From Setaria digitata (taxonomy: Eukaryota; Nematoda; Chromadorea; Rhabditida; Setariidae): DNA of 64,000 nt. The translations under genes were made by a program, and so were the position numbers. Below the pieces are notes generated by a model. The model had not been told where the DNA came from, did not search any database, and was given only the letters and a program-made list of their open reading frames with translations. Location of the stretch: contig RCAB01000070.1 of assembly GCA_003640385.1 (NCBI GenBank), positions 1-64,000 on the forward strand, given 5' to 3'. Shown here one piece after another: positions 1 through 13,510 of the stretch; the first letter of the stretch is position 1, and every line of letters begins with the position of its first letter.

Positions 1-1206
1 TCCACTCCGTGCAACAGCGATTTTAAACTGATGTCAAAAACCATCAAATTACTAATGTGGGAGAAGACACGTTATACAGTAGGCTTCTTCCTCTAAGTAT
101 TCGAATGTAGACTTAATTACTCACGTACTTCTCACTTATTACTTCGCCACGTCGATGAATCGCAAGAAAACTTAGAACAATATATTCTCTCATGCAATAT
201 ATGTAAAGTAATATACTTTTGAACGTATCAATGCTATTTTGAAGACATTTTAATCTTTCTGATCAGAACAGTCAATCAGAATCTTAATCGTAGAAGGCAA
301 TGATTTCTCGTAAAATTATTTGCAGTCACGTCTATTAGTACCTCACTTATTAGCTGGAAAAGGGAAATTATATTGCTATTCTGGCCCATTCTATGCTACT
401 GCTTTTGTTGATTGTAAGTTTGTTTTTCCGATAATTTTAGACGTTGGCATAAAAAACTTGAATGACATAAATTGCTAATTTCGATGATAAGATTAATGTT
501 TCAAAGCTGTAAAGCAGTTGAGTCTCATATAGTCTCGACATTTCTCGAGAATCACTGTCCCTATTCCCATCGTATTGCTCCTTTTCAACTATTTCTTTTT
601 GAAGTTTAAAATTCTTTTTTCTTCTTTTTTTAAAGATAGCAATCGCCGTCTGATTGGACATTCGAAGTGTTTCAGAAGACTGTATGAGCGATTCAAATAT
701 GTGCCACAATCATTTCGTAAAAACTTTTTACATCATACTACTCATTCAGTAGCTGCCAACCAGTGCTAGATTAAGCATTTGTCACCGGCTAATCATTTAT
801 CCGATGACTGAGTACTTCAGTTCTTGTCTTGTCTAACAATATCGCTAAATAATTCCTCTTAATTTGCCAACATTTAATTACCCGCTATCTTCTTCTTTCA
901 TAGCCCTACACTATAAATATTAAATAAGCTGATAAGAAAAAAAAAAAAAAAAAAAAAAACTACCAATATTTGTTAATTCCTGTTTTGTCTGAAATTCCCC
1001 TTTTAGATGTTTCACTCTTCTGCGATGCCATACCATTATTAATTCAAGAAAAGGGATGTTTGGAATTGAATTGGGATGAGGAAAAGTTGGAAAATTCAAG
1101 TGAAAGTAATATAATATGTTGCTGTGAAAATGAAGATACCTGCCAGACAACGGCACATTCTTTTCAACGACTTATTGTAAGATTAACAGAAACATTGTCA
1201 TCATAG
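1..1206 (+). CDS. 3' part of an unrecognised protein-coding gene
   Basis: Four exons join in one frame: 1-78 (left end open), 326-413, 636-716 and 1007-1206, with the TAG stop at 1204-1206. Exon 326-413 is the strongest. It follows a TTTGCAG acceptor, ends at a GTAAGT donor and reads SRLLVPHLLAGKGKLYCY and onward. The phase carried over each junction matches (0, 1, 1). The donor at 717 (TTC|GTAAAA) and the one after position 78 (ACA|GTAGGC) are weak. The encoded C-terminus has about 140 residues and is mixed hydrophobic/polar, with an acidic stretch followed by a CCC-type cysteine patch near the end. It has no membrane segment that I can see. An AATAAA at 1308-1313 fits the 3' end. I do not recognise the family. 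The N-terminus lies off the window. The splice model is seen in sequence, but that it is expressed is inference. Confidence 0.5.
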
Positions 1207-1307
1207 AATTGTTTTTGTTTCATTTCTTTTTTTTGTTATAATATTAACGAAAAAATATTTAATTAAAAGTTGATTTGATTTTATTCACATTTCTTATGCA
1301 AAAGTTA

Positions 1308-1313
1308 AATAAA
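1308..1313 (+). promoter_or_regulatory. Probable poly(A) signal
   Basis: AATAAA lies about 100 nt after the TAG stop of the gene ending at 1206. Such hexamers are common by chance in this AT-rich DNA, so position is the main support. Confidence 0.4.
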
Positions 1314-4300
1314 AAATTCAAACTCTTTGCGTTTCAATACATCAAAATATACCTGATTGAACCGAAATACCTGAACAAGTTAGAAAATGATCCACTACAC
1401 AAAGTGAGTTAATTTCAGGTGACTTTGTGTAATTATTAAATACAAAGTTAATGAACTGATGTGTCAACAGTAAAATTATTCGAAATTACAAATGTATAGT
1501 ATAGCCATAAATATGTTCCAATGGACTGACCATTATTAATATCCTTATTGTTATTATCATTTATTATTACCTCATTACTAACTGCTATTAGTCCTTTATT
1601 GTCATCATTAATTGTAATTATTGGTGTTATTTCCAATAATTTACAAATACCATTACTTTTATATTAATAACATTGCTACTGTCATTGTCTTTATAAAAAT
1701 ATTTTTTATTTAACTTTTACGTAAGAAATGAGAACAAAGGATTATTTAAATGATAAAAGGAATTCTGCGCATTAATTACTCGAAATAAATTTAACAATAT
1801 GAGTTGACAAAGTAATTCACGATGGGTGCCTGATGCTTGGCCATGAAATATTCACAAGTTCTCTTCACTCTTTGTTCATCTCAGTGTGGCACAATTTGAC
1901 CTTGAGTTTAACCTCAGCTCTTCTATTATCATCCAGCAACAGATCAATGTCTGATAAGAGAGGACATACCCATTACCCAGTGATAATCTTAAAATGATCG
2001 TTCACCTCTAACGAATGCGACCTTCCTAACAGCCCGAGAAATTGCTATCATTACTGCTTTGCTATGATTTAACAGGAACAACATTAACTGAAGATGAATG
2101 GGAAACTCTGATAGTATTCATCAGAGAAATTCCTTATCAAGGTTGAACGGTCTCGGCTATTTCATCTTGTTGAAATGATCGAATGATAATCCCGAAGTAT
2201 CTTTGATTATCTAATTTCGTCTAGCTAGCATTACTAGTCACAAGAATAATTTTTCAGGATGTTTCCTTTTTTTTTTTTTTTTGACGCAATAGATGATGCC
2301 TATTTTCTCTTTCATTTTGGACTTGGCTTATTTAAGAGCGTCCGAAAGTGTCTCAATAGCAAATTTATTTTTTATCTATAGCATCGTAATTATTACTTTT
2401 AAACTTTACAGAGCACATAAATCATACTTTATGAATTAAAGTAAAACAAATTAGGAAAGTTCACGTATACGTGGATTTCAACCGTTACGTTACAGCTTCA
2501 TTAAAATGACTGCAAAAGGAGATGAAAGATTAGCAATTAATGGGAGATACTTTCTGTTTGAAGCTCGCTGTTGCACAAATCACTTCCGTTCACGTGGATT
2601 CTCTCTCCCGTATCGTTAACTTCACGTCGTTCTTTTTTTTTTTAAATTATGATCAGAAGATGCAACTGATATGGAAGATAGGAAACCACACGTGGATCCA
2701 TATCATCGACTATGTAACTCATTATCACTTTAATCAGCGATCATATCATATCACATGTCAAGGTTAGGACTGAAAGGAAAAGTAATTAACGACGCACTTT
2801 CTTGCTTCTTCAGAATCATTTTTTCACACTCCAGCAAAAATTTGACCAATAATTAAAGATAATTTAAATGATTGAGTTTGATAGATGATAAAATGTGGCC
2901 ATGAAGCACTAGCAACAATGTCGACAAGAAGCATACTCTCAAAACAAACTAATCTTAATTTTATGACTAATTAAGATCTAATGTATTCATTAATTGCTAT
3001 CATTCTTTTCGATCATTTAATTCATACAATAAGTAATTCAGTTTAGCGCAAAGAAACAAGATTAGAATTAATTAACGCTCTCTCTCATTAACATTTCTAA
3101 GGTGGGATTAAATTGCTTTGAAAAAAAAAAAAAAAAAAAGTGAAATAAGGTTTCAAAGCATTCATCTTGCCTTTCTTTTTCTAAAAGTAATTTAGTGGAT
3201 GAATAATCAGTTTATTCACATTTTTCTTCGTCCCTCTTTCTTTTTCCTTTTTTTTTATTTTATTTTATTTTATTTCATTAATTTTATGGCGCACTGTTTG
3301 AAATTCCTCCTTTCGTTCTTAGTTCCTTCCAATTTTCGCCCTTGAAATAATGCTTCTGCAAAAAGGAAGAAAAATTAGGAAGCGAAATGAAAAACCGGAA
3401 TTCTTTCTCATTTAGGAAAATCATTTCCTCCTAATAATTAGACCATATACACATCATTAATTTTATTCAAATGAATGAAAAAAAAAAAAGACAAATGAAT
3501 AGAGCAAAAAAAAAATTTGCATACAATTAATTGATTGAAATTTATTTCATTGTTTATGTTTAAAGTGCTTCCGATTCAGTTTTTTTTTCGTTCATCTCAT
3601 ACTTTTCCAGTTCATCAGTTCTACGAATTTATAGTTTTCCTCCACAATCTATTATATTTTACCAAATTCATTTAAAAAAATTTCATGAAAATTGAATTTA
3701 TGAATTAAATTTTCTGAAGTTTTCCCTTCCTTTTTCCTGATAAATTTGTTATTTCTTAAAAAATCTAAATAATAAAAATTTTTTTTTTTTTTTTATAAAA
3801 TTAAAAAAGAAATGAAGAGTGAGGAAAATGAAGAATAAAAAAAAAGAGAAATTTAATAAAAAAAAAAAAATTTTTATCATAAAATAAGAAAGGAGAGGCG
3901 AAGGAATGGAAGGAATTGGATAGATAAGTGAGAGTGATAATCATTCATAAAATTCCTTTCTTATAGTGAGGAAAAAAAGAATCCTTTCAAAGCTTTCATT
4001 TTTTTTTTTTTTGTGAAATTTTAGTATAACAAATATAAACACACTTGTGAGATAAGTACAGTGTCTAATTTACGAAATCTGGCCTTAAGGCTTTACTTTC
4101 TGAAGCTCTCATGCAGTAGCCATTACTGCGAATTACTTACTTTTCAGTCTTCTCCTATTTCATTTTTTTTTTTTTAGTTTCACTGCAAGCTACATCATCT
4201 CTCTTTTCCTTTCTAAATTGAAATAAAATTAAGTCTAGCAGAAAAATGTGTAAAAAAGAAGAAGGAGAAGAAGAAGGAGAGCCTCATACCGAATTATTGG

Positions 4301-6581
4301 AATAAACTTATTTCTTTTCTTAAAATTAATTAGCATTCAGCGGTGTGTTCCAAAACATTCGTTCAACTGAAATGTTTCAATATGAATTGAAATATTATTA
4401 TTTCTTAATTTTTAAGCATAATTTCTTTTTTTTTTTTTTTTTCAGGCAAACTTTCCCATCGATTTTCTATTTAAAAAAAAAAATGCAAATGATAAAATTT
4501 AATTTAATGAATTTATTTCAGTAATTTCATAACTTCGAAACAATCAATTATGCAGCTGAGATGGAATATTAACCGAAAAAGAACAAAATTTTCATTGCGA
4601 AATGTAATGCATAAAATTAGCAGCAAGGTGAATTTCTTTCTCTTTTCCAGTTTTTTTTTTTTTTTTTTTTTTTTCAGAATTAGATTTCAAAATTCATTTT
4701 ATTCTTGGATGAATTTTATGTTTTATCCTTTATACTTTTAATTTTAAATGAAAAACAAGCTTAGTTGATGTAAATATTGAACAAAGAAAAGCAACTATTA
4801 AGATTCTGAGAAAAATGAGTGGATGATATGATTTGGCAGAAGCAAAAAGACTTTCCTTATCAATAATTATATAAGCATATTAAATTAGTATTAAAGTTGT
4901 ACTAAAGCATAAAATGATAAGATATAGTGATAGAGGAAAAAGGCACAATAGAAGCATTCAAAAACATTCACACACTTTGACAATCATTGTTAATTTTAAT
5001 TTAAACTTCAATTTATTGTAGATGTCTATTGCTTTTCGAGCTTTTTCAAATTTTATTGACGAGAAGCATACCGATTTACTTATTAAGGATGAGATGTGGC
5101 ACGATTCGAGAAGACATAGTGCGGCCAATAATATGCGATATCTTTATTTGGCACGCTTATAAATTATCAATGATAAGGCTCTAGTTAACAGAATCTGATC
5201 TGTTTATTTGTGCTTTCCACACTTGTAATTTATCAGTGATAAGAGTCTAATTAGCGAAGTGATAATGTGTTTTCACTTGTTTAGTTACATCATTTTTCTA
5301 AGCTGTGACCAGTAGCCCGTATAATTTTTTTTGATTATTTCACTTTTCAAGAGTTTTTCGCCCATTTTTGAATGCTACTTGCTGAAATTTTATTAGCTAT
5401 CGTAACAATAAGACTGATTTTAAACTTTAGTCCTAAATAAATATACCACTGTTGAAAAAAAAAGCAAACTTATCATTGCGCATTATCATTTCTAAACTTG
5501 CTTTAGCTTTTCATCGTTCTTGCCAAAATTTATAAGAATTAATGAAAATAAGAGTAAAATAAGCATTTTCTCGAATCCGAAATTTTCCAGAAGGATGGAA
5601 ATTTCATTTTCGCTTATGATAACTTTCATTGTGAAACCAATCATGTTACTAATTCATATCTCAAGAACAGAAAATCAATCATTTTGTGAGATATTCAAGT
5701 ATTCCTATTCCGTTGTATGATTAAATTCTTATTGTTCTTTTATTAGTCTATTAATTGCATAGCAAAATCTTTCTTTTATATTATGCTCGAATACGAGGCA
5801 GATAATTAGCGAATTAATTAATATAAATTGGTACTTTGCATTATATTCATACAAAAAAAATAGAAATGATGAGAATATTCGTTAAACATTATTGCAGCTT
5901 TAAAAATTAGGAAAGCCAAAAAGCTACTTATTTTCATAATTTCAAAAGTTATCATTCAGTATCAAATGATTAACTGGACAATGCTACCTATTATCACTCT
6001 TCCTTTGCTTAATTATAAAACAATAATTAATCACTGGAAAATTGGATCCCCTCTGAAAGATGAATAATTAATCACTTTCTAAGCTTAATATAATTGCCAA
6101 AATTTAAAGGTAATTTTAAATTCATGCATAGATTATGAGAACTAATTTCTGATACTTTACGATTAAATCATGTTTAAAACATAGAACATTGTAATTTATT
6201 CTGCTGATTGTTGGAGTATTCCACTCAGTACTAAATCTTAATACACAATATATGTTCAAGCAGCTTATGAAAAAGCATTCATTTCGTTCTCTTAAGTGAT
6301 AATCACAAGCTCAATCAGTGATAAGACTTTGTTAATTTTTCCTACAACTTCATTTAAGTAAATGCTTTTGAAATTTAGTCAACAAATTTTTATTTCGCAG
6401 AAAGGAAAATCGTTTCAAATAAAGTCACATTATAATTGGTAGCACAGTAACGATACATTAATAATTGTTACTGATTTATCGATAAACATAATCTATAGAA
6501 CAATTATGTCTACGTTAGTTATCCACCTATAAAAGCAACAGAATCATTTTCATCATTCTCTTTCGTCTATCTTTCCTGTCC
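1314..6581. other. Gene-poor AT-rich interval
   Basis: No convincing exon on either strand. It holds many A- and T-homopolymer runs (for example near 2268-2282, 3120-3140, 3781-3794, 4000-4012, 4427-4442 and 4651-4674) and a short TTTTA run at 3255-3276. ORFs of 60-75 codons here have no splice context or recognisable composition and look random. It separates the 3' ends of two convergent genes, so it should contain their 3' UTRs. Confidence 0.5.
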
Positions 6582-9500
6582 TTAAATGGTTATCATGATA
6601 ATGAAGCCAACAAGTGGAAGATAAGGCTTCATCAGTGGTCCAAGAATTGGTGTACTCAGCATCCGATCAACAATCCACCAGTAAACTTTGAACTGAAAAC
6701 GACCCCAGCTAAGTCGTGTTCTCGACACCTCAATTGTCCCATCCTCCATTCGTTTCCTGGCCAAATCTACTGCTGTTTGATTGCATACCTATGAAAGAGA
6801 AAATAATTACCTATCACTATTAATTACATAATTATCGCATTACAATTGATTACATTTTCGCATAACAGTACAACTGTGCGATTATCCTTCAGGCAGACTA
6901 TTCCGTAAATTAGTTCTGGTAACATAATTGAAATTCTTCGTTTATTTGTTCTGATCAAATAAAACATTTAATTGATGTTCGATATAAAATTCCGATGGAA
7001 ATTTAACCGCTCAAATCAAATAATAAATTTTTAAATTTCATTTTGTTTGCTAATGAAAATTGAATTAAAAACTAATCATGCAGTCTAGAATAATATTTAC
7101 AACTGTCTAGTTACAATGCCATTATCATACCCTATGATTATCGCTATTCATAAAATAAAATCCAAATTTAGCTAATTGCATTAATTTGGAGCCACCATCC
7201 GTTTCACAGTCCAGTTGCAAAATGTGCGGTGGATTCTTTTGATCCGTGTACATCCATTCCCAGGAATTGGCTATCCTAAAAAAAAAAAAAAGAAAAAAAC
7301 GAACTTTCTTCTGTCATTTTTCTTTCGCATCCTGACAGGTTTATTGAAGAAAAAAAAGAAAAAAAAAATCTGTTGCGATGAAATATTAGACGTTAGAGTC
7401 ACGTGAAAATGTGAATCATCAGACGTAGTAAATAAGTCCATAGATTACGTGAACATAGATGATAACGTTCAATATGATGAAATTTGAAGAAAGTCTGTAA
7501 ATGTTTAGGGATGAAAAAAATCAAAAATGCTATTATCAATCATTAATTAATTCTTAATGAGTTATTAGTACAATGTAAAAACACTCACTTATGTGGAATG
7601 AAACTGCATTTTGGTTCTTTCCAGGTGTGACATTGATGTATCATAATACCCATATCAGGCGTGTACCAATGAGCTAATTTACGAGCTATAGCTTCGAAAA
7701 ATTTCACTGTATTATTGTTTGCATGGACGAAAAAATTTGCACCTATAATTAAAAGAACTTCAGGTGTGAAACAGTTCAAGTGTACTAGAAAGGAAAACAT
7801 TCCTCAGGTAATTTTAATAGAATTTATTTTGTTTGAAAAAAAAATCAATGCATATAATTAAAACAAATTAGTCATGACAAAATTTAACTATGATAATAAA
7901 AAGGCAAAAAAAAAGAAATCACAAGAATTAAGATATTGAGCAATTAAATTAGTGAAATGATTGAAAGAAATGAGAGAAACAGAAATCTGTTAGCAAATTA
8001 TTAATTATGGAATTGTAATTTTAATGATTAATTGAGAAAAAAATAAACAAAAAAAAACAAAAGTTTAGTTTTGCATATCTGACTTATTGTAGCATTTCAG
8101 CTTCCGTTCGTGATTTCTCTAATCAGACAAATTAATCATTTATTTCAAAAAATTCGAAATTGAAAAAGAAGCTTTTCACTTTTTTTTTTCACTTCTTTCA
8201 TTTTGGAAATTTAAATTTCAACCTAGTAATAATCGGATCCAAAGATGGGTGAAGTTTTTCTAATTTTTCATAACTTTTTTTTTTTTCCGCCTTTAGAATG
8301 AAAATATAATCTACGATCGAATTTTTACCCTTGTGAGAGGTCATTTCTCCCGAAGACTAAGAAATAAACAAGTTCTTGAAAATTTTAATGTTATAACAAA
8401 AGTTATCATTGTGAAAAATCTCTTTCATTTTTTTATTTTAGAAACAATTGCGCAAGATTACTGCGAGGAAAATTAGTTTAGTGATACTTTTTTGATGAAT
8501 TGCAACTATCATTTCAAAATTATCAGTTGTGTTTTTAAAAATTTCAATCATTATTAATTAAAATTAATAATATCTTCCTTGCATCTAGCGTAATGAATCT
8601 ATTGAAATTAGAATCTTTGCATCAATTAGTTCATTTCGGCACTTTGATTACTTTTCTGCTCGAAATTGAGCATTTTTTTTTTTTTCCTAAAACCAACAGT
8701 TTTTCATTAAAAATAAAAAAAAAAAAAACGAGAAAAAAATTTTTCCTAATTCTTCTGATGAATCTGATGTAGGAAAGAACTTTTTTCTTAAAGGCATTAG
8801 TGAGGAATATATTTAAAGAGGAAAAAATTATCTGTGGAAAATTAAACAAAATTTTTCTTTTGGGAAGTTTCTGTTCAAATAGTTACAAAGATTTTACATC
8901 ATGATTATGAACTAAAATTAAGGTTAGAAATTGAGCCATTATTTTATTTTTTATTTGAATTTACTCATTTAGTTTTGTTTTATTTTATTTTTTATTGATT
9001 TATTTAGTTTTGTTTATTTTATTTGAATTTACCTTATATTGTTTTATCAGATTTTTCCTTTCTTTTATTTTTATTTATTTATTTATTTATTTTTTTTGAT
9101 TCTTATCCCCATTTCTTGAAAAATTCAAAATAGTGGAGTTTTTCGGAGTAATAGTACGATTGGTTTTCTGTTTCGGATATTTAAATCAGATGCCGCAAAT
9201 ATGAAAGTTAAAACTATTGCATTTTAAACGATTTTTGAGGGTGTCTTTATTTCTGTTTTAGATGAAGGAAAAAAAAAGGAAAGAAAAGGTAAAGGCCATG
9301 ACATATTTTCCTGCAGGAAAAATGCTCATAAATGAAAGGTTACAAAATTTCAGTCTAGCGTCACATTCAGTTAATTCATTATTCTCATTTACTCTTTCTT
9401 ATCTGTGGAATAAAATAACCGACCCTATTTCAGTTTAAATTACTCAAAATTTCTCTTTGTCATTGCTCTTTAACACAATGAGTTCGCTTTTTTTTTTGTA

Positions 9501-11046
9501 AGATCTTATCGAATTAAAGAGGAAATTGGTTGCTTTAATAAAATCAAAGAATGATTATGTTCATTTAAAAGTGACATAAAATTCGAAATGGAGAAGAAAA
9601 AGTTAAAAGATACCGTTGACCCATTCAGCTCGCATAGAATCTTTATCGTAGCCAATCTGATCAAAAATTGCATCATATTCATAATTTTCCTCGAAACCCA
9701 AGTCGAAAATATTTTTTAGCCAAAATGTGTCCTGCTGCATCATCCAAAATGATTTGCCATTTTTCAGCAAATATACAGCCATATTGGCACGAAGTAAGTA
9801 TAATGTCTGATAGGCACCTTCAGCAAAACTAAATGGCTCCTGTAATTTAATTAAATAATCAATGTTAATTATTTGATATTGATATTAAATAATCGTGTAT
9901 GTTTGAAAATAATTCCAGTTAATTTGTGTTAATTTCAGTAAAAAACCATTTTACCACTGCTCCAAATAGAAATAAAAAAATATCAGAGCAAAAATTTTTC
10001 ATAAGTAATCAATAGCAAAATGCAATAATAATATGGGAATTAAAATTTGGATATCTGAAAATTTTTGAGAAGTTTTTTTGTTCATTGATTTATTTAAAAT
10101 TTGGCATAAAAAAAAAAAAAAAAAAACTGATACTTACGTATAAACTTGGTGTTGGCCAATATACTTGCCTTATATTAGGCCAATACTCTTTTAGCACATC
10201 TCTTGCTACATGATCCAATGTGACAAATATAAGCCTGAAAAGTTTATGATAATTTGCAATTAATGTGCTATTTTTAATAATTTATATAAAACAAATAATA
10301 ACAATGAATAAAAATACAACGGGTTAGAAGATGGCAATATTGATTAATTTTTGGAAAGAATAATTAAATTAACTGTGAAAAGTTTCATTCATATCCAACA
10401 GATTTTTTTTTATCAGAAGATATCACCTGTTATGAACATCACGCATATCACGTGTGTTACACAGAAAATTAAAAGTCATATTTAGGGCATGTTGATTGAG
10501 GAGGAAAATAGCCGGTGGTTTCGAGAATTCATGATCCAATGACCAGAGTAATTTTTGAAATGTACTGGAACTAGCAATTACTTCTTCCGATACCATATGA
10601 CTGTTCTGTTTTACATAACGTACAGCTGCTGCAGCATTTAGAGTTTTCCGAATGGCCAATATACCAATGCTAAACCATAATAAATAGGTACCATAGCAAC
10701 ACCATCGATAGAATTTCTCGAGAAATCGATGCAGCGATGAATTTTTTGATTTCAATCGAATATTATCATCATCGGAATAATCATCATTCACTAAATCTGA
10801 TGATAATGTCGATGATGGTGATGATGATAATTGAGATGATGATGATGAGGATGAGAATGATGATGATGATGATTGTGTTATGGTTGTCTTCGAATTATTA
10901 TTCCTGCTTTTAGTAGTTCGTCGTCGAATGATTGTACTATCAAGTATACTCGAACCACTTGGTCTTTTATCAGCACTATCAGCTACTGATTCACTGATAC
11001 AAGAATTCTGCTGGCGATCTTCCACTGATTCTGTTCTTCTACTCAT
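6582..11046 (-). CDS. Putative nucleotide-diphospho-sugar transferase, type II membrane protein
   Basis: Six coding exons on the minus strand: 11046-10427, 10234-10138, 9839-9614, 7742-7589, 7275-7131 and 6788-6582. All phases agree, giving 482 residues. The first ATG follows a T-rich TTTGCAG acceptor by 9 nt. Residues 1-110 are a Ser-rich cytoplasmic region. A single hydrophobic segment at about 118-135 suggests a signal anchor, so the catalytic part would face the Golgi lumen. The luminal part resembles the Nucleotid_trans (PF03407) type of glycosyltransferase: LIFVTLDHVA, then RQVYWPTPSLY, PFSFAEGAYQTLYLL, an acidic MMQQDTFW site (Asp276) where the family has a DxD-like motif, and an FFVHANNNTVKFFEAI strand-helix. 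The C-terminus is again hydrophobic (LPLVGFIIMITI). Gene structure is well supported. The family call is from memory, and donor sugar and acceptor are unknown. A database search would decide. Confidence 0.7.
10798..10876. repeat. GAT/ATC trinucleotide repeat inside a coding exon
   Basis: Imperfect GAT repeats on the plus strand are read on the minus strand as a run of Ser codons (about residues 57-83 of the glycosyltransferase-like protein). Trinucleotide repeats like this change length easily without breaking the frame. Confidence 0.8.
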
Positions 11047-11054
11047 CGATAGCA

Positions 11055-11057
11055 CCT
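11055..11057 (-). promoter_or_regulatory. Splice acceptor just before the ATG (cis or spliced-leader)
   Basis: Reading the minus strand, a run of about 15 T is followed by GTTTGCAG and then, 9 nt later, the ATG at 11046. I see no obvious 5' exon. It could accept a spliced leader or an untranslated first exon. Confidence 0.45.
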
Positions 11058-11232
11058 GCAAACAAAAAAAAAAAAAAATTGTATTTTAGAATTAAGACTT
11101 TATTTAGGATAACGTAACGAATATGTCAGTACGAACGAAAAAAGTGATTATTGCTACTTAAGAACAAAGAAAAATTAGAGATCACTAAAATAAATTAAAA
11201 ATTAAAATGACGTAGCAAATAAATTTGTTGCG

Positions 11233-11244
11233 TATATATATATT

Positions 11245-11280
<36 letters not shown>
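11233..11280. repeat. TA/TG dinucleotide microsatellite
   Basis: A TA run broken by one TTTA is followed directly by an uninterrupted run of about 12 TG units. Confidence 0.9.
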
Positions 11281-11593
11281 AATATCGTTTAATTAATTAT
11301 TACTGGATCAGATAATTTTCTTTTATCAAAACTTTTCCATTTTTTTCTCTTTTTTTTTACTCAATTAAAATTGGACAAAATTGAACTGAAAATAATTATA
11401 ACAAATTTAGTGAATCGAAGAATTTATTTCACAAAAATGTCATCTTTTTCTTTTTTTTGTGCAAAAAAAATTATGGTAATATTGTTAAATAAAAGAAAGA
11501 AAAAATTCTTTTCAAAAAAAAAAAAGGCAATTCTTTGTTAAAACTTTGATCAAAAAGTAAAAAAATAAACAAATTCTTCTCCTTACGTCAATT

Positions 11594-11628
<35 letters not shown>

Positions 11629-11721
11629 CGGTTATTGTTCGAAAATCATACAACGATGTTTAGATCAATTATTGTTCTAAAACATAATTAATAACTATGT
11701 TACAATTGATTATTAAAAAAA

Positions 11722-11743
11722 AGAAAGAAAGAAAGAAAGAAAA
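11722..11743. repeat. GAAA tetranucleotide microsatellite
   Basis: About five GAAA units follow a poly(A) run. Confidence 0.85.
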
Positions 11744-13445
11744 ATGATAAAGCACAAAGAAAAAAAACCCCAATAAGTGAATTGATAAAGGAGAAAAATT
11801 TTGTTGGTTAGTTTCGTTAGAAAGACAAAAATAAAATTTTTTTATTCGCTTAATTGTATGAGATAGAAAGGCTTATATTTAGCAGTCATGATAAAAGGAT
11901 AAGAGAAAATTTTGATCACTGATAACAAATAGATGAAAAGCAGTTCATATGCTGTGAATATAGGGCAAATAACAATCATTGCGGTCTTTTTTTCTTTTTT
12001 TTTTTTAGAAATTTTAATTCAATTATCCCATGAAACAACTTGGCACATTTGGAAAAAATGAAAACAGTTAGAGAAAAAAAAAATCATTTAAAATGTTCCA
12101 AGAAAAAAATGTTTTTTAATTTTATTTTTAATTATTTACTTTATAACTTTACTTAATAAGTATTATAGCTATCATCCTCTGATGTAGATTTTTGACTCAA
12201 TTTGTTGCTTTGTAATAATCTCCTAGATAATGGATGAAATAAAATTTGAGCTAAAGTTTAAAATGTATTTAAAAAAAATAATTACTAGCTGGAATTAGGA
12301 CAGTGTCATTAATTAAACTAAAGTTAATTGAACCGGTAGTAGTGCAAACGATAATACGGTGATAATTGATAACAATCATTCTTTCAAGGACATATGAAAT
12401 AAGTTACTGCCCATTTATAACCTAAACCATCTCTCAATTCCAATCATTATTTGCAGACTAATTTTTCCTAATTAGAATCTTTTCTCCTACGTATTTCTCC
12501 TAGGTTAAAGAAATGGAAAACTAAATAAATTTCAAATATATTCGAAATTTTATTTAGAATTAAATTATTATTGCTAGCATTAATGGCAAGATTTGCTTCA
12601 AATGAATCGAATTTATGGATGAAAAAATGGTAATATGGTATTCACTCAATTTTTCAAATTTTTTAACTAAAATTAAAAATCGCAGTAATCGGTTTTTCAT
12701 GGAAAGAATCTCGAATTTCCGATTACTGTCAGGCCGAATCAGAAATTTATTTACAAGTTTTGAACAGATTAAAAATTCCATTTTTTTTTTTTTTTTTTCA
12801 AAATAATTTCAATCGATAATTGAATTTATCGAACTGCGAATAATTTTTCTGCTATCCAATGTAATATTAGCGAGATAAGTTTTGTGTCCAAATCAAAACT
12901 GACAAATAAAAGAGAGAAAAAGAAAATGAAAGGCAAATTTATGAGAAAAAAATTAGTAGTTAGAAATAAACTGGTAGCAGTTAGAGTAATTAAGGGAAAT
13001 TTTGAGTGCTAAATCATTTGAATTAAAAATTCATAAATTAAACAAAAAATGAAGAATAATTTTGGTCAAAGTAGGAAAGGTTTTCATCTCCTTTTTGTTG
13101 CTACGTCAACTGAATAAACATTGTAAATAAAGTATAAAAAGAAAATTAAATAAAACAAAATAAAATGAGTAAAAATAAACAAAAGAAAAAAAAATGTTAT
13201 TATCTCTAATTAATAATGATACTAGTGAAATGAAAGATTTCAAAGCACTTATTAAATATTTGTTAAAAATTTTTAAAAATTATTTTAATTCAGAATTAAT
13301 GAATTGGAAACTGAAGAGACAACAGAGAAATCTAGTAGTAGCAAAAGTGTTAATTGCGGAGCTGGAGAAGGAGAAGAATGACCGTCGTATGGAGTGGACA
13401 GTATCGATGGGATGGTTGTGTGACCCTCGTCATTCTGTTCGTTCC

Positions 13446-13510
13446 ACATACATGCATGCATGTTGCATGTTGCATGCAGTGCAAGATGCAACATGCATGC
13501 GTATGTATGT
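13446..13510. other. Long near-perfect hairpin, miRNA-precursor-like
   Basis: A 15-bp perfect inverted repeat (13454-13468 against 13486-13500) continues inward, after one G/G mismatch, as a 5-bp stem (13470-13474 with 13480-13484) around a 5-nt loop. It continues outward, past a 2-nt bulge, for 8 more pairs (13446-13453 with 13503-13510). In total about 28 pairs lie in 65 nt, the size of an animal pre-miRNA. The repeat unit is ATGC-rich, so simple-sequence origin is the main alternative. I recognise no known miRNA seed, and the strand is undetermined. Confidence 0.4.
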
